Below are positions 35,478 through 43,815 of a stretch of DNA of 64,000 bases, piece after piece. The notes below the pieces were generated by a model that saw only the letters and a list, made by a program, of their open reading frames with translations, did no database searches and was not told the origin of the DNA. How positions within the stretch are numbered: position 1 is the first letter of the stretch; every line of letters begins with the position of its first letter. This stretch comes from Xanthomarina gelatinilytica (GTDB taxonomy: Bacteria; Bacteroidota; Bacteroidia; Flavobacteriales; Flavobacteriaceae), in NCBI RefSeq assembly GCF_000348685.1, contig NZ_ANLA01000004.1:837091-901090 (forward strand), read 5' to 3'. Both the position numbers and the translations under genes were made by a program.

Positions 35478-37028
35478 ATGGCAGGAGGAAAATTATCTGC
35501 AAGGCAGAAAATGATTAACTTGATGTATTTGGTGTTTATAGCAATGCTAGCACTTAATATGTCAAAAGAGGTGCTATCGGCATTTGGATTAATGAATGAA
35601 AAATTAACCGAATCCAATCAAGCAGCTACTGAAAGAAACGAAGCGTTTATGCAAGGTTTGGCAGAAAAAGTTTCTGAACAACCAGCAAAATACCAACCAT
35701 TAAAAGCACAAGCTGACCAAATTAGTACGTTAGCTAACAATTTTAATAGTTATTTGGAAGAATTAAAAGGCAAAATGACTGCTACTGTTGATGACCCTCA
35801 AGATTATGAGGTGATGGACAAAGGTGATTATTTAGACAATAACTTCTTTAAAGGAGATAAATTAAAGCCAGAAGGTCAAGAGTTTTTAAATCAAATAAAA
35901 ACTTTTAGAGAAGGTGTTATTGACGTATTGTCTCAAAACCCTGATATGGCAAGTATAGCTGAAGATGTTAAAGATAAATTTGAAACAGATCCAGTTACCA
36001 ACAGAGATGGAAATAAAGTAGATTGGTTGGATTACCACTACAAAGGATTCCCATTAGTGGCATCTTTAACAAAAATGACCCAATTGCAAGCAGATGTTAA
36101 AAATACAGAATCTGAAGTGTTATCTTCTATGTTAGCTGGCAAATTAAAAGTTGAAGCGTCTTTAACAAACTTTGATGCAATTGTTGTTCCAGATAAAACA
36201 GCGTTCTTTTCTGGAGAAAACTTTACAGGTAGAATTATCTTAGGTAAAAATGATAAAACATTAAAAGCTGATAAAGTAGTTATCAATGGTCAAGAACTAC
36301 CTGCAGAATCCATGCAAGCTGGACAAACATTATTGGATTTCCCAGCAGGAGCAGTAGGTGAAAGAGAGATTGAAGGTGAATTTCAATTTAAAGAAGGAGA
36401 CTCCATCATTTCCATTCCTGTAAAATCAACATACGCTGTTGTACCTAAGCCAAACTCAGCAACAATCTCTGCAGATAAAATGAATGTGGTATATCGTGGT
36501 GTTGCAAACCCAATGACTATTTCTTTCGCTGGAATCTCAGATAATAATGTATCTGCTAGTGCTCCAGGTTTAAGCAAAGGTTCTGGAGTTGGTAAATACG
36601 TTATGAACCCAGGCTCTGGTAGGGAAGTAACTATTAATGTCTCTGGTACGTTGCCAGATGGTAGTAAAGTAAGTGACAAAGCTACTTTTAGAATTAAAGA
36701 TATTCCTAAACCAACAGGAACCATTAGTGGACAAGATGGAGTTGTGAAATTGCCACGTAACTCAGTAGAGATTGCCACTATTGGTGCCATGCTTGACGAT
36801 TTTGATTTTGAATTACCAATTCAAGTAACCTCATTCAAAATTAAAGTACCAGGTCAACCTTCTGTTGAGGTTAATGGAACCAAATTAAATTCTCAAGCTA
36901 AGAACTCATTGCGTAAAGCAAGACGAGGAGATGCTGTTCAAATATTTGACATTAAAGCACAAATTAGAGGAAATTCTTCTTATAAGTTAAAAGGAGTTTC
37001 ACCTGTTATTGTTGAAATAGCAAACTAA
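35478..37028 (+). CDS. gldM: Type IX secretion motor protein GldM
   Basis: 516 residues. One N-terminal helix (KMINLMYLVFIAMLALNMSKEVLSAFGLMNEKL, about 11-43) crosses the inner membrane, and the remainder is a long periplasmic shaft of one helical and three immunoglobulin-like domains (for example FDAIVVPDKTAFFSGENFTGRIILGKND and TIGAMLDDFDFELPIQVTSFKIKVPGQP). GldM links the GldL base to the GldK/GldN ring. It lies 48 bp behind gldL and 49 bp before gldN, with the same orientation throughout. Confidence 0.97.
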   Translation: MAGGKLSARQKMINLMYLVFIAMLALNMSKEVLSAFGLMNEKLTESNQAATERNEAFMQGLAEKVSEQPAKYQPLKAQADQISTLANNFNSYLEELKGKMTATVDDPQDYEVMDKGDYLDNNFFKGDKLKPEGQEFLNQIKTFREGVIDVLSQNPDMASIAEDVKDKFETDPVTNRDGNKVDWLDYHYKGFPLVASLTKMTQLQADVKNTESEVLSSMLAGKLKVEASLTNFDAIVVPDKTAFFSGENFTGRIILGKNDKTLKADKVVINGQELPAESMQAGQTLLDFPAGAVGEREIEGEFQFKEGDSIISIPVKSTYAVVPKPNSATISADKMNVVYRGVANPMTISFAGISDNNVSASAPGLSKGSGVGKYVMNPGSGREVTINVSGTLPDGSKVSDKATFRIKDIPKPTGTISGQDGVVKLPRNSVEIATIGAMLDDFDFELPIQVTSFKIKVPGQPSVEVNGTKLNSQAKNSLRKARRGDAVQIFDIKAQIRGNSSYKLKGVSPVIVEIAN

Positions 37029-37077
37029 TAGACATTATCATCTTACATGATAAGCCCTAATTAATAAAATTAAAAAG

Positions 37078-37977
37078 ATGAATTATAAAAGTTTTTTATT
37101 AACCGTTTTAAGCATATCGTTTGTATCTGCTTCCTTTTCGCAGGCCAACATTTTAAATGCTAAAAGCCCTGAAGAGATTGGTGTAAGAACCGAAGCTCAA
37201 AAGGCCGTAGACAACGATAAACCGTTAGAATATGGTTATGTGGATGATAGAGACATTATGTTTTCTAAAATGACTTGGGAAAGAGTGGTTCTGGACGAAC
37301 GTGTTAATTTCCCTTTATACTATCCTGTAGACACTAACAATATTGGTAATGACAGACGTTCTTTATTTGATGTGTTATGGAAAAACGTGAAAGACGGTAA
37401 TATTGAAAACATTTATGACGATTCTTATTTTACAACCAAACGTACCTTAAAGGATATTAAATCTGCCATGTCCAAAGTGGATACTTTAGATATAGGTTAC
37501 GAACAATTTAATGCCGATGGTTATGTAGATCCTGAGTATATTGTAAAACGTGATATTACATCTTACGATATTAGTGCTTATTTAATTAAAGGATTGTGGT
37601 ATTTTGATAAGCGTCAGGCAGAATTAAAATACAGACTTCTTGGAATAGCACCTGCTGCTCCAGATGTTAACTTTATCGATTCTGATGATGAAGCAAACAA
37701 AGAGCCTATTCCTTTATTTTGGGTGTTTTTCCCAGATGCAAGAGAGATTTTACACGAAGCGAAATCGTTTAACAACGAAAATAGTGCAGTGCCTTTCTCT
37801 TACGATCATTTGTTGAATTCCAGACGTTTCAACGGTTATATCTATAAAGAAGAAAATGTATATGGAGACCGTAAAGTCACCGAATATATTTCTGAAAATG
37901 CTTTAATGCAACTTTTGGAGTCTGATAGAATTAAAGAAAAGATAAGAGATTTTGAACTGGATATGTGGGCTTATTAG
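37078..37977 (+). CDS. gldN: Type IX secretion ring protein GldN
   Basis: 299 residues with a signal peptide (MNYKSFLLTVLSISFVSASFSQ). The central GldN pattern is present: GYVDDRDIMFSKMTWERVVLDERVNFPLYYP, LDIGYEQFNADGYVDPEYIVKRDITSYDISAYLIKGLWYFDKRQAELKYRLLGIAP. It assembles with GldK as the periplasmic ring of the type IX translocon. It ends the operon at a strong terminator. No second gldN-like paralogue (gldO) follows. Confidence 0.96.
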   Translation: MNYKSFLLTVLSISFVSASFSQANILNAKSPEEIGVRTEAQKAVDNDKPLEYGYVDDRDIMFSKMTWERVVLDERVNFPLYYPVDTNNIGNDRRSLFDVLWKNVKDGNIENIYDDSYFTTKRTLKDIKSAMSKVDTLDIGYEQFNADGYVDPEYIVKRDITSYDISAYLIKGLWYFDKRQAELKYRLLGIAPAAPDVNFIDSDDEANKEPIPLFWVFFPDAREILHEAKSFNNENSAVPFSYDHLLNSRRFNGYIYKEENVYGDRKVTEYISENALMQLLESDRIKEKIRDFELDMWAY

Positions 37978-38007
37978 TTAAAGCCTTATTATAAAATTTA
38001 GAATAAA

Positions 38008-38036
38008 AACGCTCACTTTTTTAGTGAGCGTTTTTT
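38008..38036 (+). terminator. rho-independent terminator of gldKLMN
   Basis: AACGCTCACT (38008-38017) pairs perfectly with AGTGAGCGTT (38023-38032) over a five-T loop and runs into a T tract, 30 bp behind the gldN stop. Confidence 0.88.
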
Positions 38037-38081
38037 GCTTGCCCTAAGGAGGAATATCAAATTTAACTTACATTTGCCCAA

Positions 38082-39122
38082 ATGAAACAAGTAGATTATA
38101 TCATTGTTGGATGTGGTTTGGCTGGAATAGCCTTTATGGAACAATTAATGGCTGCCAACAAAAGCTTTGTGGTTTTTGATGATACATCGCAACAATCGTC
38201 TGTAGTGGCTGGAGGTTTATATAATCCAGTGGTTTTAAAACGTTTTACATCTGTTTGGAAAAGCAATGAGCAATTACAATTGGCTTTGCCCATGTATCAG
38301 CATATAGAAAATAAACTTCAAATATCAATAGATTACAAAGTGCCTGTTTACAGACGTTTTGCTTCAATGGAAGAACAAAACAATTGGTTTGCAGCTTCTG
38401 ATAACCCATTGTTAACAAAATATCTTTCACCTAAAATAATTAAGAATAGCAACCCAAACATCAAGGCCGAATATGGTTTTGGCGAAGTGTTGGACACAGG
38501 TAGAATTGATACATCTTCCTTGATAACAGCCTATAAAAAGTTCTTGTTGGAGAACAACCTGCTTTTTGAAGAAACCTTTCAGTACCATCAATTAAACATT
38601 CAAGAAACTGATGTTTCCTATCAAGATGTATGGGCGTCTCAAATAGTATTTGCCGAAGGTTTTGGTTTGGAACACAATCCGTTTTTTAATTATTTGCCTT
38701 TAAAGGAGTCTAAAGGAGAACTTTTAACCATTTATGCGCCAGCATTAAAAATAGATTATATTTTAAAATCCAGTGTGTTTATATTGCCATTGGGAGAAGA
38801 TTTGTATCATGTTGGGGCAACATATAATTGGAAAGACAAAACCAATGCTGTTACCAAAGAAGGCAGGGAAGAGCTTCTAAACAAGCTTAAAACCTTTTTA
38901 AATTGCAATTTTGAAGTGGTTGACCAAGTGGCAGGAATAAGACCTACAGTTAAAGACCGAAGACCCTTGGTGGGAAGGCATCCAGAACACAACAACCTTT
39001 ATATATTAAATGGCTTGGGCACCAGAGGCGTAATGATTGGCCCTTATGTTGCCAAACAGCTTTTTAACTTTATAGAACAACATGAAGTTCTGGAAGATGA
39101 GATCAATATCAATCGGTTTTAG
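38082..39122 (+). CDS. FAD-dependent oxidoreductase (DAO family)
   Basis: 346 residues. The N-terminal dinucleotide-binding strand-turn-helix is DYIIVGCGLAGIAFMEQL, with the acidic ribose-binding end VVFDD. Later, GGLYNPVVLKRF and the C-terminal FAD motif IRPTVKDRRPLVGRHPEHNNLYILNGLGTRGVMIGPYVAKQL are typical of D-amino-acid-oxidase-like flavoproteins (glycine oxidase or MnmC-like). The substrate is not predictable. A TACATTTG box (38069-38076) lies just upstream of the start. Its 3' end overlaps the convergent DUF983 gene by 14 bp. Confidence 0.83.
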   Translation: MKQVDYIIVGCGLAGIAFMEQLMAANKSFVVFDDTSQQSSVVAGGLYNPVVLKRFTSVWKSNEQLQLALPMYQHIENKLQISIDYKVPVYRRFASMEEQNNWFAASDNPLLTKYLSPKIIKNSNPNIKAEYGFGEVLDTGRIDTSSLITAYKKFLLENNLLFEETFQYHQLNIQETDVSYQDVWASQIVFAEGFGLEHNPFFNYLPLKESKGELLTIYAPALKIDYILKSSVFILPLGEDLYHVGATYNWKDKTNAVTKEGREELLNKLKTFLNCNFEVVDQVAGIRPTVKDRRPLVGRHPEHNNLYILNGLGTRGVMIGPYVAKQLFNFIEQHEVLEDEININRF

Positions 39123-39501
39123 GTTTTACCAAAGATTTGTCATAATGCATAAATAAGTTTATCCAGATGTTTCTGGAAAGGCGCATAATAACAGGATAAA
39201 AAACAATCAAAGTACCAACAATGGCAATAAAAGCAGTCATTAAACCACTGCCCAGGAACAAATAGCTAATTACAAATGCTGCAACTGCAAAGGCAATCCC
39301 AACAGCATAACTAACGTACATGGAACCATAAAAAAAGGAAGGTTCAATTCGGTATTTGGTACCACAATGGGAACAGGAATCATTGATTTTTAGAACATCT
39401 TTCAACATATAAGGATTTTTGTTGGAATACATGGATTCTTGGTGGCATTTAGGACAAGCACCTGTAAATATGCTATAAAGTTTATTACCTTTTTTTATCA
39501 T
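39109..39501 (-). CDS. DUF983 membrane protein
   Basis: 130 residues: an N-terminal treble-clef-like zinc motif with two CxxC pairs (GACPKCHQESMY and CSHCGTKYRIEPSFF), then two membrane helices (about 60-82 and 86-105) with the family's YGSMYVSYAVGIA pattern. The function is unknown; homologues in other bacteria are found near cytochrome oxidase genes. The gene overlaps the end of the FAD oxidoreductase gene tail-to-tail, so antisense interference between the two transcripts is possible. Confidence 0.88.
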   Translation of the reverse strand: MIKKGNKLYSIFTGACPKCHQESMYSNKNPYMLKDVLKINDSCSHCGTKYRIEPSFFYGSMYVSYAVGIAFAVAAFVISYLFLGSGLMTAFIAIVGTLIVFYPVIMRLSRNIWINLFMHYDKSLVKPKTD

Positions 39502-39586
39502 TGTTAAAACTATTACTTTTGCGCTTTGTAGCTTATCACAAAGCTATAACTTTATTTAAGAAATCTCTGTAACAATAGTCACAAAA

Positions 39587-41491
39587 ATGCTGAACATCCA
39601 TAATCTTTCTATTTCTTTTCAAGGGGAATATTTATTCGAAGACATAACCTTTAAATTAAGTCCTGGAGATAGAATAGGTTTAATAGGAAAAAATGGCGCA
39701 GGTAAATCTACCATGCTTAAAATTCTTGCTAAAGAACTAGAACCGGACTCTGGACAAATAGCAGCAGATAAAAATTTAAGCATTGGTTTTTTAAAGCAGG
39801 ATATCGATTTTGAACTGGGAAGAACCGTTTTAGAAGAATCTTACGAAGCCTTTAAGGATATAAAAACGCTTGAAGCCAAAATAGAGGACATCAATGAACA
39901 ATTGGTAAAACGTACAGACTATGAAAGTGATGGATATCATCAATTAATGGTGGATTTAAACGAAATCCAACATCAATATGAAATTTTGGGAGGTTACAAC
40001 TATCAAGGAGAAACCGAAAAGATTTTACAAGGTTTGGGGTTTAAACGAAGTGATTTTGAAAAACTTACAGATACCTTCTCTGGTGGATGGCGTATGCGAA
40101 TTGAGCTGGCTAAGCTCCTGCTTCAAAATAACGACATTTTATTGCTGGACGAACCAACAAACCACCTGGATATAGAATCCATTATTTGGTTGGAAGGTTT
40201 TTTAAAAAACTATCCAGGAGCTGTGGTTATTGTATCTCACGATAAAATGTTTTTAGATAACGTAACAAATCGTACCATTGAAATATCCTTAGGTAGAATA
40301 TACGATTACAACAAACCTTATTCAAAATTCTTGGTATTGCGTCAAGAAATTAAAGAACAACAGCTTGCAACCCAAAAAAACCAACAAAAACAAATAGAGC
40401 ATACAGAAAAACTTATAGAAAAGTTTCGTGCCAAAGCTTCAAAGGCCACTATGGCTCAATCCTTAATAAAAAAACTGGATAGAATTGATAGAATTGAAGT
40501 GGATGAAGATGATCATGCAGTAATGAAATTAAACTTTCCTGTTTCAATTGTACCTGGTAAAATAGTGATAGAAGCGCATGATATTTCAAAAAAATACGAT
40601 GAGGTTCAAGTTTTAAAGAACATCAATCTTACGGTTGAACGTGATTCCAAAATTGCTTTTGTAGGACAAAACGGTCAAGGAAAATCAACTTTGGCCAAAA
40701 TCATTGTAGGCGAAATAAAACATCAAGGAACGCTTAAGCTGGGCCATAATGTGCAAATAGCGTATTTTGCCCAAAACCAGGCAGAATATTTAGATGGCAA
40801 TAAAACGGTTCTGGATACCATGATTGATGCTGCCAACGAAACCAACAGAAGTAAAGTAAGGGATATTTTAGGTTCTTTTTTGTTCAGGGGAGAAGAAGTT
40901 GATAAATATGTCCGTGTGCTTTCTGGAGGCGAAAGAAACCGTTTGGCATTGGCAAAATTATTGTTGCAACCCCTAAACGTGTTGGTTATGGATGAGCCTA
41001 CAAACCATTTGGATATAAAGTCCAAAAACGTGTTAAAAGAAGCCCTTAAAAAGTTTGAAGGCACTTTGATTCTGGTTTCTCACGATAGGGACTTTCTTCA
41101 AGGTTTAACGAATAAAGTATATGAGTTTAAGGACCATAAAATAAAGGAATATTTAGGAGATATAGATTTTTATTTAGAACAACGTAACGTTGAAAATTTG
41201 CGTGAAGTTGAAAAAAGGGATGTTGTAAAAGAAATCCCCAAGGAAAGTAATAAACAAACCTATGAAGACCAGAAAAAAATAAAGTCTTTAAACAACAAGT
41301 TGAGTAATCTGGAAGCTAAGATCCAGCAACTGGAAAAACAAATAAAGGAAATGGATGTGGAATTGGCTACCAACTACGATGAAGCTGTTTCCAACCCTAA
41401 ATTCTTTGACGGTTATCAGTCTAAAAAACAAGAATTGGAGACCTTGATGGAAGATTGGGAAAGAGTACAAGAAGCCATTGAAAATTTATAA
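39587..41491 (+). CDS. ABC-F family ATPase (Uup-like)
   Basis: 634 residues with two complete ATP-binding cassettes and no membrane domain: Walker A GKNGAGKST (about 36-44) and GQNGQGKST (about 364-372), signatures FSGGWRMRIELAKLL and LSGGERNRLALAKLL, and Walker B LLLDEPTNHLDI and LVMDEPTNHLDI. An interdomain linker with KFRAKASKATMAQS and a C-terminal coiled coil (about 560-634, LNNKLSNLEAKIQQLEKQIKEMD) point to the Uup type of ABC-F protein, which acts on the ribosome or on branched DNA rather than in transport. Confidence 0.92.
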   Translation: MLNIHNLSISFQGEYLFEDITFKLSPGDRIGLIGKNGAGKSTMLKILAKELEPDSGQIAADKNLSIGFLKQDIDFELGRTVLEESYEAFKDIKTLEAKIEDINEQLVKRTDYESDGYHQLMVDLNEIQHQYEILGGYNYQGETEKILQGLGFKRSDFEKLTDTFSGGWRMRIELAKLLLQNNDILLLDEPTNHLDIESIIWLEGFLKNYPGAVVIVSHDKMFLDNVTNRTIEISLGRIYDYNKPYSKFLVLRQEIKEQQLATQKNQQKQIEHTEKLIEKFRAKASKATMAQSLIKKLDRIDRIEVDEDDHAVMKLNFPVSIVPGKIVIEAHDISKKYDEVQVLKNINLTVERDSKIAFVGQNGQGKSTLAKIIVGEIKHQGTLKLGHNVQIAYFAQNQAEYLDGNKTVLDTMIDAANETNRSKVRDILGSFLFRGEEVDKYVRVLSGGERNRLALAKLLLQPLNVLVMDEPTNHLDIKSKNVLKEALKKFEGTLILVSHDRDFLQGLTNKVYEFKDHKIKEYLGDIDFYLEQRNVENLREVEKRDVVKEIPKESNKQTYEDQKKIKSLNNKLSNLEAKIQQLEKQIKEMDVELATNYDEAVSNPKFFDGYQSKKQELETLMEDWERVQEAIENL

Positions 41492-41607
41492 TGGTTTGAT
41501 TTTAAGTCCCTAACTATTTTATTCAATTGTGCATTTCGTCGAATAAATTTGTTTCTTATCCATAAAACGTCTAATATTGTTAGAGATTAATCCCAAATCG
41601 AAGACAT

Positions 41608-42429
41608 ATGAAGACTTATACACTTATCATACTTTGTTTTTTTATAACCACATTTTCCTTTTCGGAAGTCGCTCAAAGTGAGAAAGAAGCCTTATTGGCC
41701 CTTTACAATTCTACCAATGGCGAAAAGTGGAATCACACTTGGAATTTAAACGAACCTATTGAAAATTGGTATGGTGTAACTGTTCAAGACAATAAAGTAG
41801 TTGAAATTAATTTACACTTCAATAATCTTCAAGGAAACTTACCACAAGAAATTGGAAATTTAGTGAACTTAAGAAAAATGAACCTTGGGTTCAATCAATT
41901 GGAAGGTGAGTTGCCAGCAACCATTGGAAATTTAAAGAGTTTACTTTCACTGGAGTTGTTCATGAACAAATTTGAAGGACAGATACCTTCAGAAATTGGT
42001 GATTTAAAAGGATTAAGGGTTGTAAAGTTATACAGTAACAGTTTTACAGGTGAAATCCCAGCGAGCATTGGAAATTTAAAAAACTTAAAAGAGCTAATGT
42101 TGGGCAGTAATTTTCTAACAGGAACCATTCCGGTAGAAATTAAAGAATTGAACAGATTGGAAATTTTAAGTTTAATTGATAATAAATTAGTTGGTGAAAT
42201 CCCTTCAGAAATAGGCCAATTAACTAACTTAAAGGAATTGGTTCTTGCCAGTAACGAATTAACAGGGACAGTACCTTATCAAGTTACCAATTTATCCAAT
42301 CTAAGCACGTTTATGGTAAGCGACAATAACTTTGAAAGAGAATATGTAAGTGTTGTAGATGGTGAAGGTAGCATGCCTATAGGCGCTTTTGAATTTGATT
42401 CTAAAACCGTCATAACCGATAACGATTAA
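41608..42429 (+). CDS. Exported leucine-rich-repeat protein (plant-type repeats)
   Basis: 273 residues with a signal peptide ending near FSFSEVAQ, an LRRNT_2-like cap (SEKEALLALYNSTNGEKWNHTWNLNEPIENWYGVTVQ) and then about six to seven 24-residue repeats of the form LxxLxLxxNxLxGxIPxEIGxL (for example LRVVKLYSNSFTGEIPASIGNL). This repeat subtype is the one common in plant receptor kinases and in secreted Bacteroidota proteins. No type IX sorting domain is seen at the C-terminus, which ends VITDND. A surface or periplasmic binding role is likely. Confidence 0.85.
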   Translation: MKTYTLIILCFFITTFSFSEVAQSEKEALLALYNSTNGEKWNHTWNLNEPIENWYGVTVQDNKVVEINLHFNNLQGNLPQEIGNLVNLRKMNLGFNQLEGELPATIGNLKSLLSLELFMNKFEGQIPSEIGDLKGLRVVKLYSNSFTGEIPASIGNLKNLKELMLGSNFLTGTIPVEIKELNRLEILSLIDNKLVGEIPSEIGQLTNLKELVLASNELTGTVPYQVTNLSNLSTFMVSDNNFEREYVSVVDGEGSMPIGAFEFDSKTVITDND

Positions 42430-42460
42430 ATATTAATTAATTGATTAAAAAAATAAAAAA

Positions 42461-42488
42461 AGACCATCTGCACAGATGGTCTTTTTTT
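42461..42488 (+). terminator. rho-independent terminator after the LRR gene
   Basis: A perfect 9-bp stem, AGACCATCT / AGATGGTCT, with loop GCAC, preceded by an A run and followed by seven T. Confidence 0.88.
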
Positions 42489-42500
42489 ATATCTTTAAGT

Positions 42501-42683
42501 ATGCAAGAATGTTTTTTTCAATGCCCATATTGTTGGGAAACCATATCGATGCTTTTGGATACCTCCCAATCACAGCAAGACTATGTGGAAGATTGTGAAG
42601 TTTGTTGCAACCCCATACAAATTAGCCTTAAATTTCAGGATACGGAACTGATGGAGTTTCATGCCAAAAGTTTAGAACAGTAA
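42501..42683 (+). CDS. CPXCG-motif small cysteine-rich protein
   Basis: 60 residues from ATG 42501 (MQECFFQCPYCWETISMLLD). It has two CxxC-type pairs (CPYC and CEVCCNP), the layout of the CPXCG family, in which the first motif is CPxCG or a near variant and the second follows after about 25 residues. It probably binds one zinc ion. The function is unknown. An upstream in-frame start at 42441 would run through the terminator hairpin and was rejected. Confidence 0.78.
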   Translation: MQECFFQCPYCWETISMLLDTSQSQQDYVEDCEVCCNPIQISLKFQDTELMEFHAKSLEQ

Positions 42684-42700
42684 ATTTCTTTAAAATGTTC

Positions 42701-42730
42701 TTGTTATATCTAAAAAGCATTGTATATTTG
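42701..42730 (+). promoter_or_regulatory. promoter of the initiator tRNA gene
   Basis: TTG (42701-42703), exactly 19 bp, then TATATTTG (42723-42730): an ideal Bacteroidota vegetative promoter about 72 bp upstream of the mature tRNA 5' end. Confidence 0.65.
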
Positions 42731-42801
42731 CATTCCAAAAATGATTGAATCGGCATTATGAACCGATAAGTTAAGAGCTTAAAATTATTTTGGAATCAAA
42801 T

Positions 42802-42874
<73 letters not shown>

Positions 42875-42898
42875 CTAAATTAGAATCACTTCAAAAAC

Positions 42899-42929
42899 AA
42901 CGGTTTGGCTTTCGCTAAACCGTTTTTTT
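42899..42929 (+). terminator. terminator of the tRNA-fMet gene
   Basis: AACGGTTT (42899-42906) pairs with AAACCGTT (42917-42924) and runs into seven T. Confidence 0.8.
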
Positions 42930-43100
42930 ATGCATACGATTTTTGATTATCTTGCGCAAGAATTACAAAATGAATACGAAAGTGAATACGATTTAACCTT
43001 GAAAAAAAATTATTCAACCCCCAAAATCTACTCTGCCAACGGTGATTTAAGTAAGCGTTGGTATGTCTATTTTTCTTACCGAAATCTTAATTCCATATAA
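42930..43100 (+). pseudogene. Truncated tyrosine-recombinase (integrase) N-terminus
   Basis: An open frame of 56 codons (ATG 42930, TAA 43098-43100) reads MHTIFDYLAQELQNEYESEYD, then NYSTPKIYSANGDLSKRWYVYFSYRN. The NYSxPKIY...KRWYVYFSYRN pattern is the start of the arm-binding domain of Bacteroidota site-specific integrases (normally about 400 residues). Everything downstream, including the catalytic domain, is missing. It sits 55 bp behind a tRNA gene, a classic integration site, so it is best read as a scar of a lost integrative element. Confidence 0.65.
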
Positions 43101-43191
43101 AGTAGATCTCTCATCAGTAAAAAGAGCATAAAAAGCAGTCCTACCCTTAAAATGTGGCAATGGGTTAATCATTGATTTACACTGTTTTTTA

Positions 43192-43213
43192 AACCCGTCT
43201 GCCTGACGGGCAG
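43192..43213. repeat. GC-rich palindrome beside the transposase remnant
   Basis: CCCGTC-TGCCT-GACGGG is a 6-bp stem within an otherwise AT-rich stretch, directly beyond the 3' limit of the transposase remnant. A related dispersed palindrome, CCGATA-AC-TATCGG, lies inside the remnant at 43324-43337. Confidence 0.45.
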
Positions 43214-43214
43214 G

Positions 43215-43560
43215 TATACCATATTAGAAAGTATAAAGTCTAAAGATAAATGTAATCTTATTTCATAGAATAAATTAATAGTGACTTTTTGAAGCCTTTT
43301 TGACGTGAGTAAAGTTGACAATCCCGATAACTATCGGTAAATTGAGATAACCTACTTTAATATTACGTTTATGAGTTCAGCCATAGCGTTCCTGCCTGCC
43401 GTTTTTTAGGTTTGCATAATGATTATCTTCTGTAATACTAATTTAGATGTTATTTTTTTAAGTGTTTGGATGTATACGCTATAGTATTCCTCTGTCTGAA
43501 TGATGTATAAGATTTTTAATGTTGTTTGCCTGATAAATAACTTTGTTGAACGCTTTAACA
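43215..43560 (-). mobile_element. Decayed IS3-type transposase (OrfB, C-terminal half)
   Basis: Minus-strand translation, switching frames, gives KAFNKVIYQANNIKNLIHHSDRGIL (43488-43560), ISITEDN (about 43421-43443), AELINVILK (43355-43382), VNFTHVKKASK and INLFYEIRLHLSLDFILSNMVY (to 43215). These are, in the right order, the rve-core motifs of IS3-family OrfB: the HHSDRG second-Asp motif, the ISMTEDN...E region, the ERINGILK helix and the C-terminal YNxxRPHxSLxxxTPxxVY box. Several stops and frameshifts show that it is dead. The N-terminal half and the IS ends were not recognised. Confidence 0.75.
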
Positions 43561-43815
43561 CAACCTTTTTGATTTTAAGCTAATTAATTCTATCTTAATT
43601 TTATCATTTCGTTGTGTATATAAGCAACTAATTTTCAAACCTGTCTGCCAATAGGCTGATATAAATAGAATTGGGAATTCGAAAACAGGATTGGGTGATA
43701 TATTCTTAAAAATGCTAAGATTACATGGAGAATTTATTTGCTGCTTAGGGAAAATATTGTGTGATTTTCTGAACAAAATTAGAAATATGTTTTGCCAAGA
43801 AAGTAGGTTGAAGCT

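Noticed and set aside
37078..37977. Possible gldN/gldO duplication
   Set aside because: Only one gldN copy is present before the terminator; the next gene is an unrelated FAD oxidoreductase.
42441..42500. Longer start for the CPXCG protein
   Set aside because: It uses a non-ATG start and reads through a strong terminator hairpin.
43555..43776. 73-codon minus-strand open frame as a gene
   Set aside because: Its composition (MFRKSHNIFPKQQINSPCNL...) matches nothing, it overlaps the edge of the transposase remnant, and it lacks a promoter or plausible start context.
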